A stretch of 64,000 nt of DNA, taken from Streptomyces venezuelae. GTDB taxonomy: Bacteria > Actinomycetota > Actinomycetes > Streptomycetales > Streptomycetaceae. The stretch lies in the NCBI RefSeq assembly GCF_008642335.1, contig NZ_CP029191.1, positions 4,216,001 through 4,280,000 of the forward strand, written 5' to 3'. The translations under genes were made by a program, and so were the position numbers. Of the stretch, positions 35,683 to 44,058 are shown piece by piece (within the stretch, counting starts at the first letter, position 1; each line of letters starts with the position of its first letter). The notes below the pieces were generated by a model, which worked only from the letters and a program-made list of their open reading frames with translations, did not search any database and had not been told where the DNA came from.

Positions 35683-37003
35683 GGGGCAGGGGGCGCGGAA
35701 GGGGGAAGGTGAGGGTCACGCGGGCGCCGGAGCCCTGAGGCGTGGCCGTCGCTGTCTCGAACGTGCCGCCCGCCTCCTCCGCCGTGCGGCGCGCGATGTC
35801 CAGGCCGAGGCCCGTGGAGCCCGCGCCGCTCGTGCCGCGGTCGGGGGCGGCCCCAGGGTCGGGGAAGCCTGGCCCCTCGTCGGCGACGGTCAGCTCCGCC
35901 CGCCGCCCGTCGGGTGCGCGGCGCACGGTGAGGGAGAAGGCGGTGCCGTGCGGGGTGTGGTCCAGGACGTTGCCGATGAGCGCGTCGAGGGCGGCGGTGA
36001 GTTCGTCCGCGGGGACGGGGACGGGGATCTCGGTGTCGGGGGTGTCGGTGCGCACGGCTCGGCTCTGGTCCTCCGCCAACGGCGCCCAGAACGCCGTACG
36101 TTCCCGTGCGACCGCCGCCAGGTCCGCGCGAGGCGCCTCCCGCAGGGGGCGCCTGGCCTTGCGGATCACGTCGTCGACGCTGCGCTCCAGCGCCGACACG
36201 TCCGCGGCGATGCGGTGCGCCTCGTCCGGGTCGCGGAGGGTCTCCGCATCAAGGCGCAGGGCGGCCACGGGGGTGCGCAGGCGGTGCGCGAGGTCGGCGG
36301 CGTTCTCGCGCTCGGCGGTGAGGAGCTCGTCGATGCGGGCGGCGAGACGGTTCAGCTCGCCCGCGATCAGGCGCAGCTCGGGCGGGCCCTCCGGCTCGGC
36401 GCGGGCCGTCAGGTCACCGGCGGCGAGCCGGTCCGCGGTACGGGCGAGGCGGCGCGTCGCCCCGACCAGGCGCGCGCCGAGCCGGTCGGCGAGCAGGAGA
36501 CCCACGAGTACGAGACCGACCCCGATGCCGGCCAGCACGAGCCAGGACGCGAGCGTGCCCGCGTACAACTGCTTTTCGCTGAGCGTCACTTGCACGACGG
36601 CCGTGCCGTCCTTGGCGCCCTGCACGGGGACCAGGACGAGGCGGCCGCCGGAGCCGGGTTCGTAGGTGAAGGCGCGGCCGGTGCGGGCGAGGCGTACGGG
36701 GTCCGTGACGGCGGATCCGTGTCCCAGCCGGGGGCCGATGACCTCGCCGTCGGCGAGGATGAGCGAAGTGCTGGGCAGATCATTCCCGTTGACGCTCTCC
36801 ACCGTCTGCTCGGCGGTCTCCCGCTCGTCGGCGGTCGCGAGGACCGGGCCGAGGGCGTGGGCGACCCACTGGGCGCGGGCGGTGGCCTCGGCGGTGGCGC
36901 GGTCGGCCGCGTGGCTCCGGGTGAGGAGCGTGAGGGGGACGAGGAGGGCGGTGAGGACGAGAGCGGTCGTGGCGGCGGTCAGGAGGAGCAGGCTGCGGCG
37001 CAT
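35621..37003 (-). CDS. HAMP-type sensor histidine kinase
   Basis: The 460-residue kinase has two membrane segments (about 5-27 and 160-185) around an extracytoplasmic domain of about 130 residues, a HAMP domain (LADRLGARLVGATRRLARTA), the H-box ENAADLAHRLRTPVAALRLD (His240), the N-box region ALDALIGNVLDHTPHGTAFS and G-boxes VADEGPGFPDPG and STGLGLDIARRTAEEAGG. A Pro-rich tail follows. Its start overlaps the regulator stop by 1 bp. The 3' end overlaps the VTC gene. Confidence 0.93.
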   Translation of the reverse strand: MRRSLLLLTAATTALVLTALLVPLTLLTRSHAADRATAEATARAQWVAHALGPVLATADERETAEQTVESVNGNDLPSTSLILADGEVIGPRLGHGSAVTDPVRLARTGRAFTYEPGSGGRLVLVPVQGAKDGTAVVQVTLSEKQLYAGTLASWLVLAGIGVGLVLVGLLLADRLGARLVGATRRLARTADRLAAGDLTARAEPEGPPELRLIAGELNRLAARIDELLTAERENAADLAHRLRTPVAALRLDAETLRDPDEAHRIAADVSALERSVDDVIRKARRPLREAPRADLAAVARERTAFWAPLAEDQSRAVRTDTPDTEIPVPVPADELTAALDALIGNVLDHTPHGTAFSLTVRRAPDGRRAELTVADEGPGFPDPGAAPDRGTSGAGSTGLGLDIARRTAEEAGGTFETATATPQGSGARVTLTFPLPRPLPLTPPRAHPGGTPSGPPEPTC

Positions 37004-37713
37004 CAGGCGGGATCCTGGTCGCAGGGTTCCTGTTCGCCGGGTGGTGCCAGCTTGACGCCGACCGTGCGGACGGTGTGCAGATAGCGCGGGCGCTGGGCCG
37101 TCTCGCCGAGCTTGCGGCGGAGCCAGGACAGGTGGACGTCGACGGTCTTGTCGGCGCCGCCCAGGGGCTGTTGCCAGACCTCGGCGAGCAGTTCGCGGCG
37201 CGAGACGACCTGGCCGGGGCGGCGGGCGAGGTAGGCGAGGAGGTCGAACTCGCGGGGCGTCAGGTCGACGGCGGCCTCGTCGAGGGTGACCTCACGGGAG
37301 GCCGGGTCGACGGAGAGACCGCCCACGCGCAACGGCTCCTCGGTCTCGAACACGCCGAGCCGCCGCAGTACGGCCTTGACGCGGGCGTCGAGCTGGGCGG
37401 CGCCGAACGGCTTGACGATGTAGTCGTCCGCGCCGGCCTCCAGGACGGTGACCATCTCGGGCTCGTCGTCCCGCGCCGTCGCCACGATGACGGGGACGTC
37501 GCTGACGGCCCGCAGCATGCGCAGCACCTGCGCCCCGTCGACGTCGGGCAGCCCCAGATCGAGCACGACCAGGTCGGGCCTGCTGGTCACCGCCGCGTCG
37601 AGCCCCGCCATGCCGCTGGGCGCGGTCGCCACGGCGTGCCCCTTGTCGCGCAGGGCCCGCACGAGCGCGCCGCGGAGCTGGGGATCGTCCTCGACGACGA
37701 GAAGATGTGCCAT
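37003..37713 (-). CDS. OmpR-type response regulator
   Basis: The 236-residue regulator has a receiver domain (LLVVEDDPQLRGALVRAL, phospho-acceptor Asp52 in LVVLDLGLPDVDG, IVATARDDE, DYIVKPFGAAQL) and a winged-helix effector (VDLTPREFDLLAYLARRPGQ, VVSRRELLAEVWQQP, TVDVHLSWLRRKLGE, RYLHTVRTVGVKL). It leads the operon with the kinase. Tandem repeats in the divergent promoter suggest autoregulation and control of the small exported protein gene. Confidence 0.95.
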   Translation of the reverse strand: MAHLLVVEDDPQLRGALVRALRDKGHAVATAPSGMAGLDAAVTSRPDLVVLDLGLPDVDGAQVLRMLRAVSDVPVIVATARDDEPEMVTVLEAGADDYIVKPFGAAQLDARVKAVLRRLGVFETEEPLRVGGLSVDPASREVTLDEAAVDLTPREFDLLAYLARRPGQVVSRRELLAEVWQQPLGGADKTVDVHLSWLRRKLGETAQRPRYLHTVRTVGVKLAPPGEQEPCDQDPA

Positions 37714-37755
37714 ACAACCACCGTAGTGAGGGCCGGGGCACGAGCCTTGCCGGGG

Positions 37756-37787
37756 TCTGACCGGATTCTTATCTGACCGGACTCTTA
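37756..37787. promoter_or_regulatory. two tandem 16-bp repeats, probable OmpR-type binding site
   Basis: TCTGACCGGATTCTTA is followed directly by TCTGACCGGACTCTTA (one mismatch) and then ACCGGGCGTTA, a possible third partial unit. Direct repeats spaced by 11-16 bp are typical of OmpR-family regulator sites. The array lies 43 bp before the response regulator start on one side and 19 bp before the exported-protein gene on the other. Confidence 0.7.
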
Positions 37788-37805
37788 ACCGGGCGTTAGG
37801 AAACG

Positions 37806-38333
37806 ATGCGGCACAGTGGCGGAATGAGGAAGTGGCGGAACGCGGTCGTAACGGCGGCGTGGGTGGCCGTGGGCACGGCGGCGGGGGCGCTGGGCGCCTG
37901 GCAGTTGGCGAGCTCCGACTCGGACGGGGCGGGGGGTGCGGCGCACAGTCGTCCGCTGGACGAGGCGGCGGTACGGAAAGCCTTGACGGCGTCTACGCCG
38001 ACTCCCACGTCACGGTCGACGTCCACGCCCCCGACGCCGCCGACGCCTACGTCGACGCCTACGTCGACGCCCTCGGCCGAGCGCTCCACGGTCCGCTTCA
38101 CCGGGGGGTCGGCGACGGTGGAGTGCCGGGCCGACGGCACGGTGCGGCTCGTCTCCTGGAGTCCGGCGGACGGGTTCCACATCGATGACGACGTGGAGCG
38201 GGGGCCGGGGGCGGTGGCTCGTCTGGAGGCGGAGCCGGGTGACGACGACGATCAGCCGGACCTCCCGTATGAGATCCGCTGCGCGGGGGGCACGCCGAAG
38301 GCGAAGATCCTCCCGGACAGGGACGACGACTGA
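37806..38333 (+). CDS. small exported or membrane-anchored protein with Thr/Pro stalk
   Basis: The 175-residue product (or 169 from the ATG at 37824) has a membrane/signal segment NAVVTAAWVAVGTAAGALGAW, a Ser/Asp region, a stalk rich in Thr-Pro-Ser (STSTPPTPPTPTSTPTST), and a small C-terminal domain with two Cys (ATVECRADGTVRLVSWSPAD, YEIRCAGGTPKAKIL) and Asp-rich ends. It is not a family I recognise. Divergence from the OmpR system and the repeats in between suggest it is a target or ligand-sensing accessory of that system. Confidence 0.7.
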   Translation: MRHSGGMRKWRNAVVTAAWVAVGTAAGALGAWQLASSDSDGAGGAAHSRPLDEAAVRKALTASTPTPTSRSTSTPPTPPTPTSTPTSTPSAERSTVRFTGGSATVECRADGTVRLVSWSPADGFHIDDDVERGPGAVARLEAEPGDDDDQPDLPYEIRCAGGTPKAKILPDRDDD

Positions 38334-38344
38334 GCCCCGCTTGC

Positions 38345-38532
38345 CCGTGCGGGCCGCATGCGGTTGCTCGCGCAGTTCCCCGCGCCCCTGGGGGAGTCCA
38401 CCTTCCGTGCGGGCCGCATGTGGTTGCTCGCGCAGTTCCCCGCGCCCCTGGGCAGTCCTCCCACCCCGCACCATGAGGGGACGCATACGGCAGCGCCCAG
38501 GGGTCTTCCCCAGGGGCGCGGGGAACTGCGCG
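38345..38532. repeat. intergenic repeat cluster: two 60-bp-period direct copies plus inverted arm
   Basis: A 48-bp unit (starting CCGTGCGGGCCGCATG and ending in the CGCAGTTCCCCGCGCCCCTG arm) occurs at 38345 and again at 38405 with one difference. An inverted arm CCCCAGGGGCGCGGGGAACT lies at 38508-38532. The arm is the same as at 4981-5044. The whole gap 38334-38655 (322 bp) holds only this cluster and, at 38625-38639, the short palindrome GTCCAC-TCC-GTGGAC before the aminotransferase gene. I see no gene in it. Confidence 0.85.
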
Positions 38533-38655
38533 ACCAGCTACCACCGGCCCGCGGCCCGCGAGCACACGTCCCCCGACACTCTGTCGGGTTCAAGACGCCA
38601 CGTACGACAAGACGCCCATGTCCCGTCCACTCCGTGGACATCTACCCTCGGCCCC

Positions 38656-40011
38656 ATGACCCCTCAGCCGAATCCCCAGGTCGGCGCCGCCGTGAAGGCC
38701 GCGGACCGCGCACACGTCTTCCACTCCTGGTCCGCACAGGAGCTCATCGACCCGCCGGCCATCGCCGGCGCCGAGGGCGCCTACTTCTGGGACTACGACG
38801 GAAACCGCTACCTCGACTTCACCAGCGGACTCGTCTACACCAACATCGGGTACCAGCACCCGAAGGTCGTCGCCGCCATACAGGAACAGGCGGCGACGAT
38901 GACGACCTTCGCCCCCGCCTTCGCCGTGGAAGCCCGCTCCGAGGCCGCACGCCTCATCGCCGAGCGGACCCCCGGCGACCTGGACAAGATCTTCTTCACG
39001 AACGCCGGCGCCGACGCCGTCGAGCACGCCACCCGGATGGCCCGCCTGCACACGGGCCGCCCCAAGGTGCTCTCGGCCTACCGCTCGTATCACGGCGGCA
39101 CCCACCAGGCCATCAACCTCACTGGCGACCCGCGCCGCTGGGCCTCGGACACGGGAGCGGCGGGCGTCGTCCGGTTCTGGGCGCCCTTCCTCTACCGCTC
39201 CCGTTTCTACGCGGAGACCGAGCAGCAGGAGTGCGAGCGCGCCCTCCAGCACCTGGAGGACACCATCGTCTTCGAGGGGCCGCAGACCGTCGCCGCGATC
39301 ATCCTGGAGACCGTGCCCGGGACCGCGGGGATCATGATCCCCCCGCCCGGCTACCTCGCCGGCGTCCGCGAGCTCTGCGACAAGTACGGCATCGTGTTCA
39401 TCCTCGACGAGGTCATGGCCGGCTTCGGCCGCACCGGCGAGTGGTTCGCCGCCGACCTCTTCGACGTCACCCCGGACCTGCTGACCTTCGCGAAGGGCGT
39501 GAACTCCGGATACGTGCCGCTCGGCGGCGTCGCCATCTCCGGGAAGATCGCGGAGACCTTCGCCAAGCGCCCCTACCCGGGCGGCCTCACGTACTCCGGC
39601 CACCCGCTGGCCTGCGCCGCAGCCGTCGCGACGATCAACGTCATGGCGGAGGAGGGCATCGTGGAGCACGCGGCGAAGCTGGGTGCCCAGGTCGTCGAGC
39701 CCGGTCTGCGTGCGCTCGCCGAGCGCCACCCCTCCGTCGGCGAGGTGCGCGGCGTCGGCATGTTCTGGGCCCTGGAGCTGGTCAAGAACCGCGAGACGCG
39801 CGAGCCCCTCGTGCCCTACAACGCCACCGGAGACGCGAACGCCCCCATGGCCGCGTTCGGCGCCGCCGCGAAGAAGCACGGACTGTGGCCGTTCATCAAC
39901 ATGAACCGCACCCACGTGGTCCCCGCGTGCAACATCACGGAGACGGAGGCGAAGGAGGGTCTCGCGGCGCTGGACGCGGCCCTCTCGGCGGCCGACGAAC
40001 ACACCGTGTAA
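38656..40011 (+). CDS. class III pyridoxal-phosphate aminotransferase
   Basis: The 451-residue omega-aminotransferase starts MTPQPNPQVGAAVKAADRAH. It shows AHVFHSWSAQELIDPPAIAG, FTSGLVYTNIGYQHPKVV, FFTNAGADAVEHATRMAR, SAYRSYHGGTHQAINLTGD, FILDEVMAGFGRTGEWFA and PLP lysine in TFAKGVNSGYVPLGG (Lys280). The N-terminal HxxxSWSAQ and YRSYHG resemble taurine:pyruvate or beta-alanine/pyruvate aminotransferases, but the amine donor is uncertain. The following GntR regulator in the same direction is a likely local controller. Confidence 0.9.
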   Translation: MTPQPNPQVGAAVKAADRAHVFHSWSAQELIDPPAIAGAEGAYFWDYDGNRYLDFTSGLVYTNIGYQHPKVVAAIQEQAATMTTFAPAFAVEARSEAARLIAERTPGDLDKIFFTNAGADAVEHATRMARLHTGRPKVLSAYRSYHGGTHQAINLTGDPRRWASDTGAAGVVRFWAPFLYRSRFYAETEQQECERALQHLEDTIVFEGPQTVAAIILETVPGTAGIMIPPPGYLAGVRELCDKYGIVFILDEVMAGFGRTGEWFAADLFDVTPDLLTFAKGVNSGYVPLGGVAISGKIAETFAKRPYPGGLTYSGHPLACAAAVATINVMAEEGIVEHAAKLGAQVVEPGLRALAERHPSVGEVRGVGMFWALELVKNRETREPLVPYNATGDANAPMAAFGAAAKKHGLWPFINMNRTHVVPACNITETEAKEGLAALDAALSAADEHTV

Positions 40012-40039
40012 CGCCCCTCACCTGGGGTGACGGGCCGGT

Positions 40040-40062
40040 CGGGGGTGTGACGCACGCCCCCG
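40040..40062 (+). terminator. hairpin after the aminotransferase gene
   Basis: CGGGGGTGTG pairs with CACGCCCCCG over ACG, with one G-T pair, 29 bp past the stop. Confidence 0.65.
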
Positions 40063-40147
40063 GCCCCGGAACCCCGACCGCGTAGTGTGACGTGCTCGTA
40101 AGCAAGACGACCACGTCGACCACGTCAGACTCCGCGGGGGAAACCAG

Positions 40148-40843
40148 ATGCCCGGCACCGACGGCCCCGCCGTCATCCGCAGCACTCTGCGCCAGCAGAT
40201 CGCCGACGCCCTCCGCGACGAGGTCCTGGCAGGCAGGCTGGAGCCGGGGCAGGAATTCACGGTCAAGGAGATCGCCGAGCAGTACGGCGTCTCCGCGACC
40301 CCCGTCCGCGAGGCCCTCGTGAACCTCACCGCGCAGGGCCTCCTGGACGCCGACCAGCACCGCGGCTTCCGCGTCCACGAGCACACCCTGGACGACTACC
40401 GCGGCATGCTGGAGGCCCGCGGCCTCATCGCCGACGGCATCTTCCGCGACCTCATGGCACACGGCGCCCGCAGGGACACGGCGGACGCCCTGTTCTCCGT
40501 CCGCCGCCGCGGCGAGGAAGCCGCCCGCGCCGCCTGCGCGGGCGACCTGACCGTCCTCATCGGCTACGACCTCCGCTTCTGGCGCGAGCTCAGCGCCCTC
40601 TTCGGCAACGCCCACCTCTCCGACTTCCTGCACCGCCTGCGCCTGAAGTCCTGGGTCTGCGCCGTCACCCACCTCCGCCGCTGGAGCGACATCAACGGCG
40701 GCGACCTGCGCGGTCTGCTCTGGTCCCGGCACACCGAGCTCGTCGACGCCCTCGTGCGCAACGACCCGGAGGCCGCGCACGCGATCGTCAGGGAGTACAA
40801 CGCGCACTCCCTGTCCCTCATCGAGCGGCTGGCCGCTGCATGA
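40148..40843 (+). CDS. GntR-family (FadR/FCD-type) regulator
   Basis: The 231-residue regulator has an N-terminal winged helix (LRQQIADALRDEVLAGRLEP, EFTVKEIAEQYGVSATPVRE, LVNLTAQGLLDADQHRGFRV) and an all-helical FCD-type ligand domain (TLDDYRGMLEARGLIADGIF, LRFWRELSALFGNAHLSDFL, LLWSRHTELVDALVRND). The His and Arg/Asp pattern of metal-binding FCD domains is partly visible. It overlaps the glycosyltransferase fusion start as ATGA, so the two are coupled although their roles look unrelated. Confidence 0.9.
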   Translation: MPGTDGPAVIRSTLRQQIADALRDEVLAGRLEPGQEFTVKEIAEQYGVSATPVREALVNLTAQGLLDADQHRGFRVHEHTLDDYRGMLEARGLIADGIFRDLMAHGARRDTADALFSVRRRGEEAARAACAGDLTVLIGYDLRFWRELSALFGNAHLSDFLHRLRLKSWVCAVTHLRRWSDINGGDLRGLLWSRHTELVDALVRNDPEAAHAIVREYNAHSLSLIERLAAA

Positions 40844-43260
40844 GTGCGGACCTGGGCGTGGACCTGTCCGTCGTCGTCCCCGCGTACAACGAGGAGCAGC
40901 GCCTCGGCCCCACGCTCGACGCGCTCCGCGACCACCTCGAGACGGCCTACCGGGGCGCCTGGGAACTGATCGTCGTCGACGACGGCTCCACCGACCGGAC
41001 CGCGGAGATCGCCGCCGAGGCGTCCGCCGCGGACCCCCGCGTCCAGCTCGTGCGCGGCGGCCGCAACCGCGGCAAGGGCCACGCGCTGCGGCTCGGCGTC
41101 CTCGCCACGTACGGCCGCCGCGTCCTGGTCACCGACGCCGACCTCGCCGCGCCCATCGAGGAGCTCGACCACCTCGACAAGGCGCTCACCGACGGCCACG
41201 CGGCCGCGATCGGCTCCCGGGCCCGCCCCGGCGCGACGATCGACACCCACCAGCACCGCCTGCGCGAGCTGCTCGGCCGTACCGGCAACTTCCTCATACG
41301 GTCGGTCGCCGTCCCCGGAATCCGCGACACCCAGTGCGGCTTCAAGCTCTTCGACGGCGACCGGGCCCGTGAGGCGTTCGCCGCGTCCCGGCTGCACGGC
41401 TGGGGCATCGACGTCGAGATACTGCAGTACTTCAGGCGGCAGGGGTGGCCCGTCGCCGAGGTGCCCGTGCGCTGGTCCCACCAGGAGGGATCGAAGGTCA
41501 GGCCGCTGGACTACGTGAAGGTCCTCGCCGAGCTGACGACCCTCAAGGCCCGCACGGTCCGCCGCGCCGACGTCCTCGTCGCGCTCCTCTTCCTGGCCCT
41601 CTCGGTCACCCTGTACTCCAGCCGCTGGACGGCACCCGCCCACCGCTACATCCCGGACTCGCTCCAGGACCAGAACCAGTGGGAGTGGTTCTTCGCGGTG
41701 ACGGCGGACAACGTCCGGCACCTGAACAACCCCCTGTTCACCACCCTCCAGAACGTCCCGGACGGCGTGAACCTCATGGCCAACACGGTCATGCTGGGCC
41801 TGTCCGTGCCGCTCGCGCCCGTGACCTGGCTCCTCGGTCCGGCGGTCGCCCTGAACGTGGCGATGACGGGCGGCCTCGCGGCCACCGCCGTCAGCTGGTA
41901 CGCGCTGATCCGCAGACGCCTCGTCCCGCACCGGGGCGCCGCCGCCGTCGGCGCGGCCCTCGCCGCGTTCGCGCCCCCGATGGTCAGCCACGCCAACGCC
42001 CACCCGAACTTCATCGTCCTCTTCATGATCCCGCTGATCATCGAGCGGGCGCTGCGGCTCTGCGAGGGCACACGGGTCGTACGCGACGGCGTCGTCCTCG
42101 GGCTCTGTACGACGTACCAGATCTTCCTCGGCGAGGAGCCGCTGCTCCTGGCGGCGCTCGGCATGCTGCTCTTCGCGCTGGCGTACGCGGCCGTGCGCCG
42201 CGACGTGGCACGCGCCGCGTGGCGCCCGCTCGCGCGCGGCCTCGGGATCGCCCTGGCCGTCACGATCCCCCTGGTCGCGTACCCCCTCTACTGGCAGTTC
42301 TTCGGCCCGCAGAGCTACAAGAGCGTGCTGCACGGCGACAACGTCGGCAACAGCCCGCTCGCCTTCCTCTCCTTCGCGGAGCGCTCACTCGCGGGCAGCC
42401 ACGAGACCGCCGACCACCTCGCCATGAACCCGACCGAGCAGAACGCCTTCTACGGCTGGCCGCTCGCCGTCCTGGCCTTCGCGATCGTCGTACGCCTCTG
42501 GGAGCGCACGGTCGTCAAGGCGCTGGCGTTCACCGTGCTCGCGGCCGCGCTGCTCTCGCTCGGCCCGAAGTTCCGCATTCCGCTCACCGACCTCGTCCTG
42601 CCGGGGCCGTGGGCGGCGCTTTCCGGCCGACCTCTCTTCGAGTCCGTCATCGAGTCGCGCGTGGCGATGGTGTGCGCCCCGGCGCTCGGCATGCTCCTCG
42701 CGCTGGCGCTCGTACGACTGCTCCGCGCTCCCCGGCGCGCACACCGGTTCGCTGGGGTGGCGGCCGTCGCCCTCGCGCTGCTGCCGGTCTTCCCGGCGCC
42801 GCTGAAGGCCGTGGACCGGGTCGACGTGCCGCCGTTCATCGCGCAGGGCACCTGGCGGACGTATCTCGGCAAGGGCGAGACCCTCGTCCCGGTGCCGGTC
42901 CCCGACCCCGCCAACGCGGAGGGCCTGCACTGGCAGGTCGCCGCCGACCTGGGCTTCCGCATCCCCGGCGGCTACTTCAACGGCCCCTGGGGCCCGGACC
43001 GCATCGGCATCTACGGGCCCTCGCCCCGCAACACCTCCACCCTCCTGCGCGACGTCCGCTCCTCGGGCCGCGTCCCCGAGGTCACGCCCGACTGGCGCGA
43101 GGCGGTGCGCCAGGACCTGGAGTTCTGGAAGGCGGGCCTCCTCGTCCTGGCCCCGCAACAGAACGACGGACAACTGCGCGCGACCGTGGACGCGCTTCTC
43201 GGCCGTCCCGGAAAGTGGGTGGACGGCGTATGGATATGGGACCTGCGCAAGGGCAGTTAG
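40840..43260 (+). CDS. family-2 glycosyltransferase fused to a polytopic membrane domain
   Basis: The 806-residue fusion has a cytosolic GT2 domain at residues 1-245, resembling dolichyl-phosphate glucosyl/mannosyltransferases: DLSVVVPAYNEEQRLGPTLD, ELIVVDDGSTDRTAEIA, RNRGKGHALRLGVLATYG, DXD-like VTDADLAAP, RDTQCGFKLFDG and PVAEVPVRWSHQEGSKV. The remaining residues form about ten membrane segments (about 250-640) with an extracellular DQNQWEWFFAVTADNV, resembling GT-C or YfhO-like proteins, and a soluble C-terminal domain. It likely makes a polyprenyl-phosphate sugar and uses or flips it for a surface glycan. Confidence 0.87.
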   Translation: MSADLGVDLSVVVPAYNEEQRLGPTLDALRDHLETAYRGAWELIVVDDGSTDRTAEIAAEASAADPRVQLVRGGRNRGKGHALRLGVLATYGRRVLVTDADLAAPIEELDHLDKALTDGHAAAIGSRARPGATIDTHQHRLRELLGRTGNFLIRSVAVPGIRDTQCGFKLFDGDRAREAFAASRLHGWGIDVEILQYFRRQGWPVAEVPVRWSHQEGSKVRPLDYVKVLAELTTLKARTVRRADVLVALLFLALSVTLYSSRWTAPAHRYIPDSLQDQNQWEWFFAVTADNVRHLNNPLFTTLQNVPDGVNLMANTVMLGLSVPLAPVTWLLGPAVALNVAMTGGLAATAVSWYALIRRRLVPHRGAAAVGAALAAFAPPMVSHANAHPNFIVLFMIPLIIERALRLCEGTRVVRDGVVLGLCTTYQIFLGEEPLLLAALGMLLFALAYAAVRRDVARAAWRPLARGLGIALAVTIPLVAYPLYWQFFGPQSYKSVLHGDNVGNSPLAFLSFAERSLAGSHETADHLAMNPTEQNAFYGWPLAVLAFAIVVRLWERTVVKALAFTVLAAALLSLGPKFRIPLTDLVLPGPWAALSGRPLFESVIESRVAMVCAPALGMLLALALVRLLRAPRRAHRFAGVAAVALALLPVFPAPLKAVDRVDVPPFIAQGTWRTYLGKGETLVPVPVPDPANAEGLHWQVAADLGFRIPGGYFNGPWGPDRIGIYGPSPRNTSTLLRDVRSSGRVPEVTPDWREAVRQDLEFWKAGLLVLAPQQNDGQLRATVDALLGRPGKWVDGVWIWDLRKGS

Positions 43261-43323
43261 GGGACAGGGCCGCGACTACGCTGCCTGAGTCCCCGCCCCC
43301 CCACCCGACCCGAGGAGACCTTC

Positions 43324-43974
43324 TTGGCCTGCGATCTGTGGCTGGTCCCGCTCGTCGACGTCTTGTGCCACAGCGCCGACAACCCGTTCGCGGAAGAGCT
43401 CGCCGTCTACGACAAGGCACTGCACGAGGCGGGCCTGCCGCCCGTACCCGTCTTCGCCTACATGCCGGGCCTGTCCGGCGACGTCGCCCCGGTCGCGGGC
43501 TTCGACTACGACGCGCTGCACTTCCTGCGCCGCGCCTACCTCCTCCAGATCTGCGGCCTCGAGGTCACGCCCGTGGACGAGCTGGGCGGGGACTACGAAC
43601 AGCTCCTGGAGATGTTCGACGCCACGGCCCAGCAGTCCCACCTGGTCTGGCACTACGACCACGCGGGCGCGTACGTCCCCGTGGACTTCCCGGTCCCGCT
43701 CTCCAACGAGGAGCTGCTCGCGGGCGGCGGCCCGCTGGGCTCGTCCCAGGCGCTCCTGCGCGAGCTGGAGTACGTCGCCCCGTCGATCGGCATAGACCCG
43801 GCGAACCCCCCGCTGGCCCCGGCCCCGCCGTCGGCCCCCACGTCCCTGGAGGAGCCCGCGGCCCCGCCGCCGCCGGACGAGAGCCCCTTCGCGCGGGAGC
43901 GCCACGTGTGGCTGGGTCTGCACGCGGCGGCGACGCGGAGCCTGGCGCAGGGCTCGATGATCATCTACAGCTGA
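43324..43974 (+). CDS. conserved hypothetical protein
   Basis: The 216-residue soluble protein starts with TTG behind a perfectly placed GAGGAG site. The sequence is acidic, with DLWLVPLVDVLCHSADNPFA, YDKALHEAGLPPVPVFAYMP, DYDALHFLRRAYLLQICGLE and YEQLLEMFDATAQQSHLVWH. A Pro/Ala linker (LAPAPPSAPTSLEEPAAPPP) leads to a C-terminal HVWLGLHAAATRSLAQGSMI. I cannot place it in a named family. It follows the glycosyltransferase fusion after 63 bp and probably shares its transcript. Confidence 0.75.
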   Translation: MACDLWLVPLVDVLCHSADNPFAEELAVYDKALHEAGLPPVPVFAYMPGLSGDVAPVAGFDYDALHFLRRAYLLQICGLEVTPVDELGGDYEQLLEMFDATAQQSHLVWHYDHAGAYVPVDFPVPLSNEELLAGGGPLGSSQALLRELEYVAPSIGIDPANPPLAPAPPSAPTSLEEPAAPPPPDESPFARERHVWLGLHAAATRSLAQGSMIIYS

Positions 43975-44058
43975 TCATCCGCAGCTCGGCGATGAGTTCG
44001 GGCGGCCCACCGGGTCTGACTGTCGTACGCGCGTACACACTCAGGAGGAGCGAGCGAC

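Noticed and set aside
38185..38655. Frame reading through the 38.4-kb repeats into the aminotransferase
   Set aside because: The repeat cluster creates open frames in several phases; the aminotransferase start at MTPQPNP fits the family.
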